Assembly: GCF_003063415.1 (NCBI RefSeq)
Contig: NZ_NESK01000001.1
Location: forward strand, 124,001-188,000
Reading direction: 5' to 3'
DNA: 64,000 nt
Origin: Limnohabitans sp. 2KL-17
Lineage (GTDB): Bacteria; Pseudomonadota; Gammaproteobacteria; Burkholderiales; Burkholderiaceae_C
Shown one piece after another: positions 10,202-20,587 of this stretch; positions within the stretch are counted from its first letter, which is position 1, and each line of letters opens with the position of its first letter. The position numbers were made by a program, and so were the translations under genes. The notes under the pieces were generated by a model. It saw only the letters and a program-made list of their open reading frames with translations. It did not search any database and was not told the origin of the DNA.

Positions 10202-11101
10202 ATGAATCGCATCGGATTGTGGATTTCAACGCTGTTGGTGGCCTTTGTGCTCTTCAGCTCAACCGTTTTTGTGGTCGACCAGCGCCAGTTCGGCGTGGTC
10301 TATGCTTTGGGCCAAATCAAGGAAGTCATCACCGAGCCGGGCTTGCACTTCAAGCTGCCGCCTCCATTGCAAAACGTCAACTACATCGACAAGCGCTTGC
10401 TGACCCTGGACAGCCCGGACAACGAGCCCATGCTGACGGCTGAAAAGCAACGTGTGGTGATCGACTGGTATGTGCGTTGGCGCATAACCGATCCACAGGC
10501 TTATATCCGCAACGTGGGTCTGGATGAAAAAGCCGGTACCAGCCAGCTCAACCGGGTGGTTCGCAACGCCTTCCAGGAAGAGATCAACAAGCGCACGGTC
10601 AAGGAGTTGCTGTCACTCAAGCGTGAAGAGCTGATGGATGATGTAAAAGCCGCGGTTCTTGTTGTGGTCAAGGGCGCTAAACCCTGGGGCGTTGATGTCG
10701 TGGATGTGCGTATCACACGTGCTGACTACGTGGACACCATCACCGAGTCGGTCTATCGCCGAATGGAAGCTGAGCGCAAACGCGTGGCCAACGAGTTGCG
10801 CTCAACCGGTGGTGCCGAAGGTGAAAAAATTCGTGCCGATGCCGATCGTCAGCGCGAAGTGACGGTGGCCAATGCTTACCGTGATGCCCAGAAAATCAAA
10901 GGGCAGGGCGATGCCCAGGCTGCGCGTCTGTATGCCGAATCGTTTGGCCGTGACCCCCAGTTTGCGCAGTTTTACCGCAGCCTAGAGGCCTACAAATCCA
11001 GCTTCAGCAGCAAAAGCGACGTGATGGTGCTTGATCCGGGCAGCTCTGAGTTTTTCAAAGGCATGCGCGGCTCGTCTGGCGTGGCGGCTCCCCGGAAGTA
11101 A
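10202..11101 (+). CDS. hflC: HflC subunit of the HflKC membrane complex
   Basis: 299 residues. An N-terminal transmembrane helix (about 5-25) is followed by an SPFH/band-7 domain (starting VDQRQFGVVYALG) and a helical region (ADRQREVTVANAYRDAQKIKGQGDAQAARLY) ending in the FDPGSSEFFK-like segment, here VLDPGSSEFFKGM. Partner of HflK in the FtsH-modulating complex. The position right after hflK and the conserved downstream DUF2065 gene and hisZ support the assignment. Confidence 0.96.
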   Translation: MNRIGLWISTLLVAFVLFSSTVFVVDQRQFGVVYALGQIKEVITEPGLHFKLPPPLQNVNYIDKRLLTLDSPDNEPMLTAEKQRVVIDWYVRWRITDPQAYIRNVGLDEKAGTSQLNRVVRNAFQEEINKRTVKELLSLKREELMDDVKAAVLVVVKGAKPWGVDVVDVRITRADYVDTITESVYRRMEAERKRVANELRSTGGAEGEKIRADADRQREVTVANAYRDAQKIKGQGDAQAARLYAESFGRDPQFAQFYRSLEAYKSSFSSKSDVMVLDPGSSEFFKGMRGSSGVAAPRK

Positions 11102-11104
11102 GCT

Positions 11105-11290
11105 TTGCTCGACACCCTCCTGCTGGCGTTGGGCCTGATGCTCATCCTGGAGGGCTTGATGCCCATGATCTCGCCCTTCAAGTGGAGGCGCCTTTTTGAG
11201 CAGCTTTTGCAGCTCGATGATGGGCAAATCCGTTTTTTCGGCATGCTGATGGTCATTGCGGGATTGTTGATCTTCTGGATTGTTTCCTGA
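11105..11290 (+). CDS. DUF2065 small membrane protein (YjeT-like)
   Basis: 61 residues starting at TTG 11105, three bases after the hflC stop. Two hydrophobic helices (about 2-22 and 43-60) flank a short basic and acidic loop containing FKWRRLFEQL. This matches the DUF2065/YjeT family found next to hflC in many proteobacteria. The function is unknown; the context suggests a minor partner or modulator of HflKC, but that is only inferred from synteny. Confidence 0.85.
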   Translation: MLDTLLLALGLMLILEGLMPMISPFKWRRLFEQLLQLDDGQIRFFGMLMVIAGLLIFWIVS

Positions 11291-11300
11291 ATCCAATCCC

Positions 11301-11336
11301 GGAAACCGGCATTCAAGCCGGTAAAATCCCTTTTTT
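11301..11336 (+). terminator. Hairpin with T-run before hisZ (terminator or attenuator)
   Basis: ACCGGC (11305-11310) pairs with GCCGGT (11317-11322) around a six-base loop. A GGA/TCC extension (11301-11303 with 11327-11329) closes the stem across a small internal loop, and T6 follows at 11331-11336. It would end the hflKC transcript. The same bases contain a TAAAAT (11322-11327) that could be a -10 box for hisZ, but no good -35 is visible. Confidence 0.45.
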
Positions 11337-11356
11337 AACAGTCCCCCTAAAACCCC

Positions 11357-13863
<2,507 letters not shown>

Positions 13864-13920
13864 ATCCCTGGTTTCAAAAGCAGACACCGACCTCAACCCC
13901 CTCATTTTTGGAGTATTCCC

Positions 13921-14445
13921 ATGTTGACCGAAGACGGCAAGCACCTGTATGTGAGTTATGACGAGTACCACAACCTGATTGAAAAACTCGCCATCAAAAT
14001 CCACCAATCGGGTTGGGAATTTGACAATATTTTGTGCCTGGCCCGGGGTGGCATGCGCCCTGGTGACATCTTGTCCCGCGTTTTTGACAAACCATTGGCC
14101 ATCATGTCCACCAGCTCTTACCGAGCCGATGCGGGCACAGTTCAAGGTCACCTTGACATCGCCCGTTACATCACCACGCCCAAGGGCGAAATCGCCGGCA
14201 AAGTGTTGCTGGTCGACGATTTGGCTGACACCGGCCACACCCTGCGTGCGGTGGTGGACCAGTTGAAAAACAACTACAAGCCTGTGACCGAATTGCGCAC
14301 TGCCGTGATCTGGACCAAAGGCGTGTCCAGTTTCAAACCTGACTATTCTGTGGAAGATTTGCCCACCAACCCCTGGATCCACCAGCCTTTTGAGCCATAC
14401 GACAACATGCGCCCCGAAAAACTGCTGGAAAAATGGAGCGTCTAA
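13921..14445 (+). CDS. Purine phosphoribosyltransferase family protein
   Basis: 174 residues. A type I phosphoribosyltransferase fold is indicated by the PRPP-binding motif VLLVDDLADTGHT (about residues 95-107) and the LARGGMRPGDIL segment. It most resembles the COG2236 group, annotated as hypoxanthine/xanthine-guanine phosphoribosyltransferase. A GGAG lies at 13910-13913, seven bases before the ATG. The location 57 bases downstream of purA fits a purine salvage role, but the base specificity cannot be read from the sequence. Confidence 0.85.
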   Translation: MLTEDGKHLYVSYDEYHNLIEKLAIKIHQSGWEFDNILCLARGGMRPGDILSRVFDKPLAIMSTSSYRADAGTVQGHLDIARYITTPKGEIAGKVLLVDDLADTGHTLRAVVDQLKNNYKPVTELRTAVIWTKGVSSFKPDYSVEDLPTNPWIHQPFEPYDNMRPEKLLEKWSV

Positions 14446-14479
14446 CCGCTTGGGTGCCTGGCGCGCATTGTGTTTTTTG

Positions 14480-14505
14480 CAGCCTCCTACGGGAGGCTGT
14501 TTGCT
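14480..14505 (+). terminator. Hairpin with UACG tetraloop after the phosphoribosyltransferase gene
   Basis: CAGCCTCC (14480-14487) and GGAGGCTG (14492-14499) form an eight-base stem closed by the stable UNCG-type loop TACG, followed by the T-rich stretch TTTGCTT. It lies only about 20 bases before the metC-like start. It could be a terminator for the upstream gene, or a structure that affects translation of the downstream one, since the downstream strand of the stem ends near the Shine-Dalgarno. Confidence 0.55.
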
Positions 14506-14518
14506 TGAGGATGACAAG

Positions 14519-15763
14519 ATGACCGATTCGAATTTCTCCAAGGGCATGACCGGGCTGATTCACCACCCTTACACCCCTCCCGCAGGTTTTGATGCCCCCC
14601 AGCCGGGCGTGTTCAAAGCGTCTACGGTGTACTTTCCAAGCGTGGCCGACATGCGCCAACGGGAGTGGAAAGACAAATCGGCCTACACCTATGGGCTGCA
14701 TGGCACACCCACTACATACATGCTTGAAGAGCGCCTTTGCACCCTCGAAGGTGGCGCGCAGTGCGTGCTGGTGCCCAGTGGTCTGGCTTCTCTGGCGACT
14801 GTGGCCTTGGCCTTGCTGAAGAGCGGTGATGAGTTGTTGTTGCCAGACAATGCCTATGGTCCCAACAAGGCTCTGGCCGAAGGTGAGTTGCGCCATTACG
14901 GCATCACGCACCAGTTGTATGACCCGATGGACCCTGACGATCTGACGCGAAAGATCAATGCCCGCACACGCTTGGTGTGGCTGGAAGCACCGGGCTCGGT
15001 CAGCATGGAGTTTCCAGATTTGCCCGAGTTGGTGCGCCGCTGCAAGGCCCAATCCGTTTTGTCTGCCCTTGACAATACCTGGGGTTCGGGCCTGGCCTTC
15101 AAGCCCTTTGACTTGCTGGGTGACGGGTCTGGCGAACAGGGCAGTTTGGCGGTGGAAATCAGCGCCCATGCACTCACCAAATACCCCAGCGGCGGTGGCG
15201 ATGTACTGATGGGCAGCATCATCACGCAAGACCCGTCTTTGCACCTGAAAATCAAGTTGTGTCACATGCGTTTGGGCTTGGGTGTCGGGGCAAACGATGC
15301 GGAGACCGTGTTGCGATCTTTGCCCAGCATCGCTTTGCGTTATGCCGCGCACGACCAGACGGCGCGCTCGCTGGCCGCTTGGTGGCAAAAGCAAGCGCAG
15401 TGCGCTCAACTGCTTCACCCTGCCTTTGAAGGGGCGCCTGGTCATGCCCATTGGCAAGCGCTGTGCGACCGCTCGCCTGGCACAGGATTGGCTGCAGGTT
15501 TGTTCAGCGTGATGATTGCCCCCCGGTACACCCAAGCCCAAGTCGACGCTTTTTGCGACGGCCTGAAGCTTTTTAAAATTGGTTACAGCTGGGGCGGACC
15601 AGTGAGTCTGGTGGTGCCTTATGGCCTGGCTTCGATGCGACAAAGCTGGCCGGCTCATTTGAAGCCCGGCACATTGGTGCGCTTTTCCGCAGGCCTTGAG
15701 TCGGTGCAAGACCTGCTGCTAGACTTGCATCAATCTGCGCACGCCCATTTGCCCTTGGTGTGA
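14519..15763 (+). CDS. metC: PLP-dependent cystathionine beta-lyase-like enzyme
   Basis: 414 residues. Fold type I, Cys/Met metabolism PLP-enzyme family. Seen: the cofactor phosphate region YTYGLHGTPT, the LVPSGLASLATVAL loop, LDNTWGSGLAFKP with the PLP-pyridine Asp, and HALTKYPSGGGDV with the Schiff-base Lys221. The order and spacing fit cystathionine beta-lyase (cystathionine to homocysteine, pyruvate and ammonia), close to the MetC form common in Burkholderiales. Other members of this family cannot be excluded. The ATG follows a TGAGG by eight bases. Confidence 0.82.
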   Translation: MTDSNFSKGMTGLIHHPYTPPAGFDAPQPGVFKASTVYFPSVADMRQREWKDKSAYTYGLHGTPTTYMLEERLCTLEGGAQCVLVPSGLASLATVALALLKSGDELLLPDNAYGPNKALAEGELRHYGITHQLYDPMDPDDLTRKINARTRLVWLEAPGSVSMEFPDLPELVRRCKAQSVLSALDNTWGSGLAFKPFDLLGDGSGEQGSLAVEISAHALTKYPSGGGDVLMGSIITQDPSLHLKIKLCHMRLGLGVGANDAETVLRSLPSIALRYAAHDQTARSLAAWWQKQAQCAQLLHPAFEGAPGHAHWQALCDRSPGTGLAAGLFSVMIAPRYTQAQVDAFCDGLKLFKIGYSWGGPVSLVVPYGLASMRQSWPAHLKPGTLVRFSAGLESVQDLLLDLHQSAHAHLPLV

Positions 15764-15877
15764 AGTGCGCTGCAATAAGGTGGGCTCTACCCGTTTTGTG
15801 TTCGCACACTCAGTAGTTACATGGCTGTTCAGTGGTGCATCTGTCGGCTAATCTGGTCAGCATGAAAGCACCTCTGT

Positions 15878-16774
15878 ATGGTCATGATCTTTGAACCCCG
15901 GCACCCTGAGGGGGCCACTGGGCAGTCAGACTCAGCACGCCCCGACAGGTTGCCCAATATGGCATCCCCCTATGTCCCCCCACCGCCCGAGGGTCCGCAA
16001 TCTCACATTCGTGAATTGGGCTTTACTGACCCCTTTCGCTGGCTGGCCCGGGGCTGGCATGACGTGCGGCAACACCCTGGCATCGCCTTGTTTTATGGGT
16101 TGTGCTTTTGGGGTATGGCCCAAGTGCTGGCCCTGGTTTTCAAACACCAGCCCGAATACACCATGTCACTGGTGTCGGGTTGTTTGCTGGTTGGGCCCTT
16201 TCTGGCCATGGGCTTGTACGAGGTCAGTCGCAAAAGAGAGCAGGGCGAAGTGCCCGACATGGCCTCGTCCTTGATGTGCTGGGACCGGCGTATCCGCAGC
16301 ATGGGCATGCTGGTTTTGGTAATCATGCTGATGGCCTTGCTTTGGGGCCGTGCATCGCTGGTGGTTTTTGCCGTTTTTTTTAACACCGGCATGCCTTCAA
16401 CCACGGGCGTAATTGAGGCAGTCTTCAATCCGCAAAATATCGAATTCCTGATGGTATATCTGGCCGTGGGGGGTGTCTTTGCCGTGCTGGTGTTTGGCCT
16501 GTCGGTGGTCTCCATCCCCATGATTCTTGACCGCGACACAGATGCCATTTCGGCAGGGCTGACCAGCATGCGCGTGGTTTTATCCAACCCTGGCGTGATG
16601 CTTTTGTGGGGCCTTTTGTTGAGTGCTTTGGTGCTGACGGCCTTGTGGCCATGGGCCTTGGGCATCGTCGTGGTGGGGCCGTGGCTGGGGCATGCCAGTT
16701 GGCACGCTTACCGTTGCAGTGTCGAGTGGCAAGAAATCCCGGAAGAAGCTGTTACATTGGGCAGCACAAATTAA
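15878..16774 (+). CDS. DUF2189 integral membrane protein
   Basis: 298 residues from ATG 15878; a second ATG at 15884 and another at 15959 are possible, and no Shine-Dalgarno clearly decides. The N-terminal ~70 residues are soluble and Pro-rich, then about five to six hydrophobic segments follow, with the DUF2189 hallmarks GWHDVRQHPG, LVSGCLLVGPFLAMGLYEVSR and the final LGHASWHAYR. Function unknown; the family occurs widely in Alpha- and Betaproteobacteria. Its stop overlaps the Shine-Dalgarno of the next small gene. Confidence 0.8.
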   Translation: MVMIFEPRHPEGATGQSDSARPDRLPNMASPYVPPPPEGPQSHIRELGFTDPFRWLARGWHDVRQHPGIALFYGLCFWGMAQVLALVFKHQPEYTMSLVSGCLLVGPFLAMGLYEVSRKREQGEVPDMASSLMCWDRRIRSMGMLVLVIMLMALLWGRASLVVFAVFFNTGMPSTTGVIEAVFNPQNIEFLMVYLAVGGVFAVLVFGLSVVSIPMILDRDTDAISAGLTSMRVVLSNPGVMLLWGLLLSALVLTALWPWALGIVVVGPWLGHASWHAYRCSVEWQEIPEEAVTLGSTN

Positions 16775-16784
16775 AGGAGCCATC

Positions 16785-16985
16785 TTGGCCACACCCAACT
16801 ACGGATTCGAAAAACGCCAGAAAGAACTGGCCAAGAAACGCAAAAAAGAAGACAAGCTCAAAGCCAAGTCCGACCGCAAGTCGGGTCATTTTTCTGAAGA
16901 TGGCACCGAGTTAGACGATGCACAAGTCACCCCTGAGGAGCCATTGGCGACAGACTCGCCAGTCACGCAAAGCCCCAGCCCCTGA
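16785..16985 (+). CDS. Small highly charged protein, function unknown
   Basis: 66 residues if translation starts at TTG 16785, which is preceded by AAGGAG (16774-16779) at a good distance. The N-terminal half is strongly basic (FEKRQKELAKKRKKEDKLKAK), predicted helical, and the C-terminal half is acidic and Pro/Thr-rich. The start NYGFEKRQKELAKK recurs in small hypothetical proteins of Comamonadaceae as far as I remember. The ribosome-binding site overlaps the DUF2189 stop, so the two are probably cotranslated. Nucleic-acid or ribosome binding is plausible from the charge alone, not shown. Confidence 0.6.
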   Translation: MATPNYGFEKRQKELAKKRKKEDKLKAKSDRKSGHFSEDGTELDDAQVTPEEPLATDSPVTQSPSP

Positions 16986-17004
16986 CAGTCCATGAGCGCC
17001 GACT

Positions 17005-18066
17005 TTACTGTGGCGCCTGCACCAGATTTTGGGCCAGTGTCAGCATGTGTTCCATGCTGTGACTGGCAGGGGTAATCAAGGGGGCTTTGGCGTAATTCAC
17101 AAAATTATTCCCTGTTGAGTTTTCATAACCCGGGTCGTAGTGAACTGTCAGCAGTTCGGTGACGACCTCACGCATTTCACCCCGCTCGATTCTTTCTTGC
17201 CAGCCTTCCACCACGACTTTGCCGCGCAGCGCTGTCAGGCGCTCCAGACGGTCGGCAAACAAGGCCCGGTCTTGCGTGAAAAACGCATAGTCTTCCATCA
17301 GCAAATTCACCCGGTTTTCCAGCGACAAATCCACCCGCAAGCAAGCACTGGCTCGCATGGCCACCATCAAATCGGCGGGCACCGTCAGGTTGCCCACCTT
17401 CTTGCTTTCTGCTTCAACAAAAACCGGACGGTCGGCGCTGAAAGCGCGCAGAGCGTCCCACACCTGTGTGTCAAAGGCTTTTTGCGTGGGTTGCGGGGTG
17501 CCCGGAATCAAGCCCAGCACCGAGCTGCGGTGGCAGGCGATGGCCTCCAGGTCCAGCACCTGGGCGCCTGCTTGCGCCAAAGCCTGCAGCAAGCGGGTTT
17601 TACCTGAGCCGGTTGGGCCGCACAGCACTTGAAAATGCAGACGCTGCGCCTGACGGGGTGTGTCTTCCACCACTGCCTTGCGAAAGGCCTTGTAGCCTCC
17701 TTCGATCAGGTGCACCTTGAAGCCGATTTGCCCAAGGATCAGGGCCAGCGAATTGCTGCGCTTGCCGCCACGCCAGCAATACACCAGCGGTTGCCAGTTC
17801 CTGGGCTTGTCCATCACATGCGTTTCAATGTGGTGGGCGATATTTCTGGCCACCAGGGCGGCGCCGATTTTTTGTGCCTCAAACGGGTTGACTTGCTTGT
17901 ACAGCGTGCCCACCTTGATGCGCTCTTCGTTGTTCAGGGACGGCCAGCTCAGGGCGCCGGGCAGGTGATCTTCGGCATGCTCACCTTCAGAACGGGCGTC
18001 CAAAATGGCATCAAACTGGTTCAAGTTGGCCATGGCCTCTGTGGCCGGGATCAGGTGAAGGCTCAT
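17005..18066 (-). CDS. mnmH: tRNA 2-selenouridine synthase (MnmH/SelU)
   Basis: 353 residues. An N-terminal rhodanese domain carries the active-site Cys97 in YCWRGGKRS, and a C-terminal P-loop domain carries GPTGSGKT (150-157). The enzyme replaces sulfur by selenium at the wobble 2-thiouridine of tRNA-Lys, -Glu and -Gln through a geranylated intermediate, using selenophosphate from SelD. Its start overlaps the tesA stop (ATGA), so tesA-mnmH form a minus-strand operon. It converges with the small gene upstream with only 19 bases between the stops. selD is not in this window. Confidence 0.93.
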   Translation of the reverse strand: MSLHLIPATEAMANLNQFDAILDARSEGEHAEDHLPGALSWPSLNNEERIKVGTLYKQVNPFEAQKIGAALVARNIAHHIETHVMDKPRNWQPLVYCWRGGKRSNSLALILGQIGFKVHLIEGGYKAFRKAVVEDTPRQAQRLHFQVLCGPTGSGKTRLLQALAQAGAQVLDLEAIACHRSSVLGLIPGTPQPTQKAFDTQVWDALRAFSADRPVFVEAESKKVGNLTVPADLMVAMRASACLRVDLSLENRVNLLMEDYAFFTQDRALFADRLERLTALRGKVVVEGWQERIERGEMREVVTELLTVHYDPGYENSTGNNFVNYAKAPLITPASHSMEHMLTLAQNLVQAPQ

Positions 18067-18713
18067 TTCAATTGTTTTTTCAAAGTGGGCCAGACATTGG
18101 CCAGCATGCGCGGCTGCGCAGCTTCATTGGGGTGAATGCGGTCGGCTTGAAACCATTTCAGGGGTTCTGGGTCGTCGCCAATGCCTTGCAAAAAGAAGGG
18201 CACCAGGGCCGCCTTATGGCTTTTGGCCACCTGGGCGTAAGCCGCTTCAAACTGGCGCGCCATGTCGGGTCCGTAATTGGGTGGCATTTGCATGCCGAGC
18301 AGTAACACCTGGGCACCTGCCGATTTGGCCTGACGTGTCATTGTGAGCAAGTTGTCTTGCGTCATGTTCAAGGGCAAACCGCGCAGGGCATCGTTGCCCC
18401 CCAGTTCGATCACCACATGGCTGGGTTGGTGTTTTTGGAGCAGGGCGGCCATGCGTGAGCGGCCGCCAGATGTGGTTTCACCGCTGATGCTGGCGTTGAT
18501 CACCTCCACACCGGGCTTTTCCTGGGCCAGTTTTTTTTGCAGCAAGGCGACCCAGCCCGTGCCGCGTGTGAGGCCGTATTCGGCGCTCAGCGAATCGCCC
18601 ACCACCAAAACGCGCTGAGCCGGCGCAGCGCAAAGGGGCGCCACAAAGCCCCAGCAGGCAAGGGCCAGCAGGCTCCAGTTAAAGTGGCGTCGTCTCAACA
18701 AAGGTTTGTGCAT
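18063..18713 (-). CDS. tesA: Periplasmic GDSL esterase/lysophospholipase TesA-like
   Basis: 216 residues. A signal peptide (basic start MHKPLLRRR, then LLALACWGFVAPLCAAPA) is followed by a SGNH/GDSL hydrolase: block I VVGDSLSAEYGL with the nucleophile Ser, block III GGNDALRG, and block V DRIHPNEAA with the catalytic Asp and His. It matches the thioesterase I/protease I/lysophospholipase L1 family. The start codon of this gene overlaps the start of the divergent ATPase gene by two bases, the tesA/ybbA arrangement known from E. coli. mnmH follows in the same operon. Confidence 0.9.
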   Translation of the reverse strand: MHKPLLRRRHFNWSLLALACWGFVAPLCAAPAQRVLVVGDSLSAEYGLTRGTGWVALLQKKLAQEKPGVEVINASISGETTSGGRSRMAALLQKHQPSHVVIELGGNDALRGLPLNMTQDNLLTMTRQAKSAGAQVLLLGMQMPPNYGPDMARQFEAAYAQVAKSHKAALVPFFLQGIGDDPEPLKWFQADRIHPNEAAQPRMLANVWPTLKKQLK

Positions 18714-19401
18714 GCCTGAATCCATTATTGCCGTGCGTGGCGTCTCGAAAAGTGTGCAGGATGCCAGCGGCAAGCTGGACATTTTGCGCGATATCGAGTT
18801 TTCTTTGAACGCCGGCGAAACAGCCGCTATTGTCGGTGCTTCCGGCTCCGGCAAAAGCACCTTGCTGGCCATTTTGGCGGGCTTGGACACGCCCAGCTCC
18901 GGCCAGGTGCTGTTGGCTGGGCAATCGCTGTTCGATTTGTCCGAAGACGAGCGCGCAGCGGTTCGGGCCCGGCATGTGGGTTTTGTGTTTCAGAGCTTTC
19001 AGCTCATGCCCAACCTGACCGCCCTCGAAAACGTCATGCTCCCGCTGGAGCTGGCCGATCGGCAAGATGCCCGCAGCACCGCCACGGCCATGCTGCAGCG
19101 CGTCGGCCTCGGTGAGCGCCTCAAACATTTGCCCAAAGTGCTCTCTGGCGGCGAACAGCAGCGCGTCGCTCTGGCTCGCGCCTTTGTGGTTCAACCCGAT
19201 TTGCTGTTGGCCGACGAGCCCACAGGCAGTCTGGACCATGCCACTGGAGAAGCCATCATGGACCTGATGTTCGCGCTCAACCGCGAGCAAGGCACCACCC
19301 TGGTACTTGTCACGCACGACCGCCAACTGGCGGCGCGCTGTGAGCGCATGCTGGTGATTCAGGCCGGTCGCCTGTCGGAATCCGTGGCTTCTCAGGCTTG
19401 A
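18712..19401 (+). CDS. ybbA: ABC transporter ATP-binding protein, YbbA/LolD type
   Basis: 229 residues. Walker A GASGSGKS (42-49), Q-loop FVFQSFQLMPN, signature LSGGEQQR (144-151), Walker B LLLADEPTGSLD and an H-loop VTHD are all intact, so ATPase activity is expected. The family (MacB/LolD/YbbA) normally pairs with an FtsX-like permease; in E. coli ybbP follows ybbA. Here rlmB follows instead, so the partner permease must be elsewhere or lost. AAAGG at 18700-18704 serves as ribosome-binding site and lies within the divergent tesA coding sequence. Confidence 0.9.
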   Translation: MPESIIAVRGVSKSVQDASGKLDILRDIEFSLNAGETAAIVGASGSGKSTLLAILAGLDTPSSGQVLLAGQSLFDLSEDERAAVRARHVGFVFQSFQLMPNLTALENVMLPLELADRQDARSTATAMLQRVGLGERLKHLPKVLSGGEQQRVALARAFVVQPDLLLADEPTGSLDHATGEAIMDLMFALNREQGTTLVLVTHDRQLAARCERMLVIQAGRLSESVASQA

Positions 19402-19463
19402 AAGCAGACACCGTTTGCCAGACTTGGCGCTGATAGAAGCTTGGACCAACGATAATCCAGGGT

Positions 19464-20198
19464 ATGTCATCCCACAAAGTGCTGTTCGGCTTTCATGCCG
19501 TGGGCGTTCGCCTCAAGATCGCGCCCCAATCCGTTGTTGAAATCCATTACGAGGTCACCCGCCGTGACGCCCGCATGCGGACGTTCATCGACAAGGCCCG
19601 TGATTCGGGCATGCGCCTGATCGAATCCGATGGCGAGCGACTGGCCAAGCTGGCCGGCAGCCATGGCCACCAGGGCGTGGTAGCCATGGTCGCGCCCATT
19701 CCCCAGAACCATTCGCTGGACGATCTTCTTGACACCGTCGAAGGCCCGCCCTTGCTTTTGGTGCTCGACGGTGTGACCGATCCGCACAACCTGGGCGCTT
19801 GTCTGCGCGTGGCCGATGGCGCAGGTGCGCATGCGGTCATCGCCCCCAAAGACCATGCGGCCGGCATCAATGCCACCGTCGCCAAGGTCGCCAGCGGGGC
19901 AGCCGAAACCATGCCGTACTTCATGGTCACCAACCTGGCCCGCACATTGGGTGAACTCAAGGAACGCAGCATCTGGGTGGTGGGCACCAGCGACGATGCC
20001 CCCCGCACCATCTACCAAGCCGACCTGAAAGTGCCCACCGCACTGGTTTTGGGTGCTGAAGGCGCTGGCATGCGCCAGCTGACCCGCAAAAATTGCGATG
20101 AACTGGTCAGTATCCCGATGCGCGGGGCGGTGGAAAGCCTGAATGTTTCCGTAGCCAGTGGTGTCTGTCTCTACGAAGCTTTGCGACAGAGAACCTGA
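19464..20198 (+). CDS. rlmB: 23S rRNA Gm2251 2'-O-methyltransferase RlmB
   Basis: 244 residues, SPOUT (TrmH) family. An N-terminal substrate-binding domain (about 1-75) is followed by the knotted methyltransferase domain with the three signature motifs: DPHNLGACLR, LGAEGAGMR, and IPMRGAVESLNVSVA. RlmB methylates the P-loop guanosine 2251 of 23S rRNA. It follows the ATPase gene by 62 bases on the same strand; the functional link between them is not obvious. Confidence 0.95.
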   Translation: MSSHKVLFGFHAVGVRLKIAPQSVVEIHYEVTRRDARMRTFIDKARDSGMRLIESDGERLAKLAGSHGHQGVVAMVAPIPQNHSLDDLLDTVEGPPLLLVLDGVTDPHNLGACLRVADGAGAHAVIAPKDHAAGINATVAKVASGAAETMPYFMVTNLARTLGELKERSIWVVGTSDDAPRTIYQADLKVPTALVLGAEGAGMRQLTRKNCDELVSIPMRGAVESLNVSVASGVCLYEALRQRT

Positions 20199-20230
20199 GC
20201 TGCCATACCCCTTTTGCCCTGAATCAAGCC

Positions 20231-20581
20231 ATGAAAAAAACCTTCACTCGCCTCACGGTGTTTGCCGCTTCGCTGGCGGTCGTCCTGTTGACGGCCTGCA
20301 CGCAAGAGCAGCAAAACAAGATCAGCCGTGACATCCAGAACTGGACCGGTACCAATGGTGTGCTGGAGGTCTATGCCGGGGACAAGCTGGTGCGTCGATT
20401 TTTGAAAGTCGACAAGATCAGCACTGCTTTGGGCACCGACGACAAGTCGCCCCGTGCCTACCGCTACGGCTATGGCGTGCTGGATGAAAACCTGAACATG
20501 CTGGCCGATCCTGACGAAAAGAAGGTGTATTTCGAGGTCAGCGATTATTCGAACACGGTGTTCTTCGAGAACCCGCGCTGA
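20231..20581 (+). CDS. Small putative lipoprotein, function unknown
   Basis: 116 residues. A lipoprotein signal (MKKTFTRLTVFAASLAVVLLTAC) gives a lipobox LTAC with Cys23. The mature part is about 94 residues, with predicted beta strands (GVLEVYAGDKLVRRFLKVDKIST, RYGYGVLDENLN) and an acidic stretch. I do not recognise a Pfam family. It lies 33 bases after rlmB on the same strand and converges with the chromate transporter genes, with only six bases between the stops. Confidence 0.75.
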   Translation: MKKTFTRLTVFAASLAVVLLTACTQEQQNKISRDIQNWTGTNGVLEVYAGDKLVRRFLKVDKISTALGTDDKSPRAYRYGYGVLDENLNMLADPDEKKVYFEVSDYSNTVFFENPR

Positions 20582-20587
20582 GCCGTT

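Noticed and set aside
13877..13890. AAAGCAGACACCG present after both purA and the YbbA-like gene (about 19400)
   Set aside because: A shared 13-mer is expected by chance many times in 64 kb; no further similarity around it.
14333..15709. 458-codon minus-strand open frame opposite the metC-like gene
   Set aside because: No recognisable motif and it lies fully under a PLP enzyme with an intact active site.
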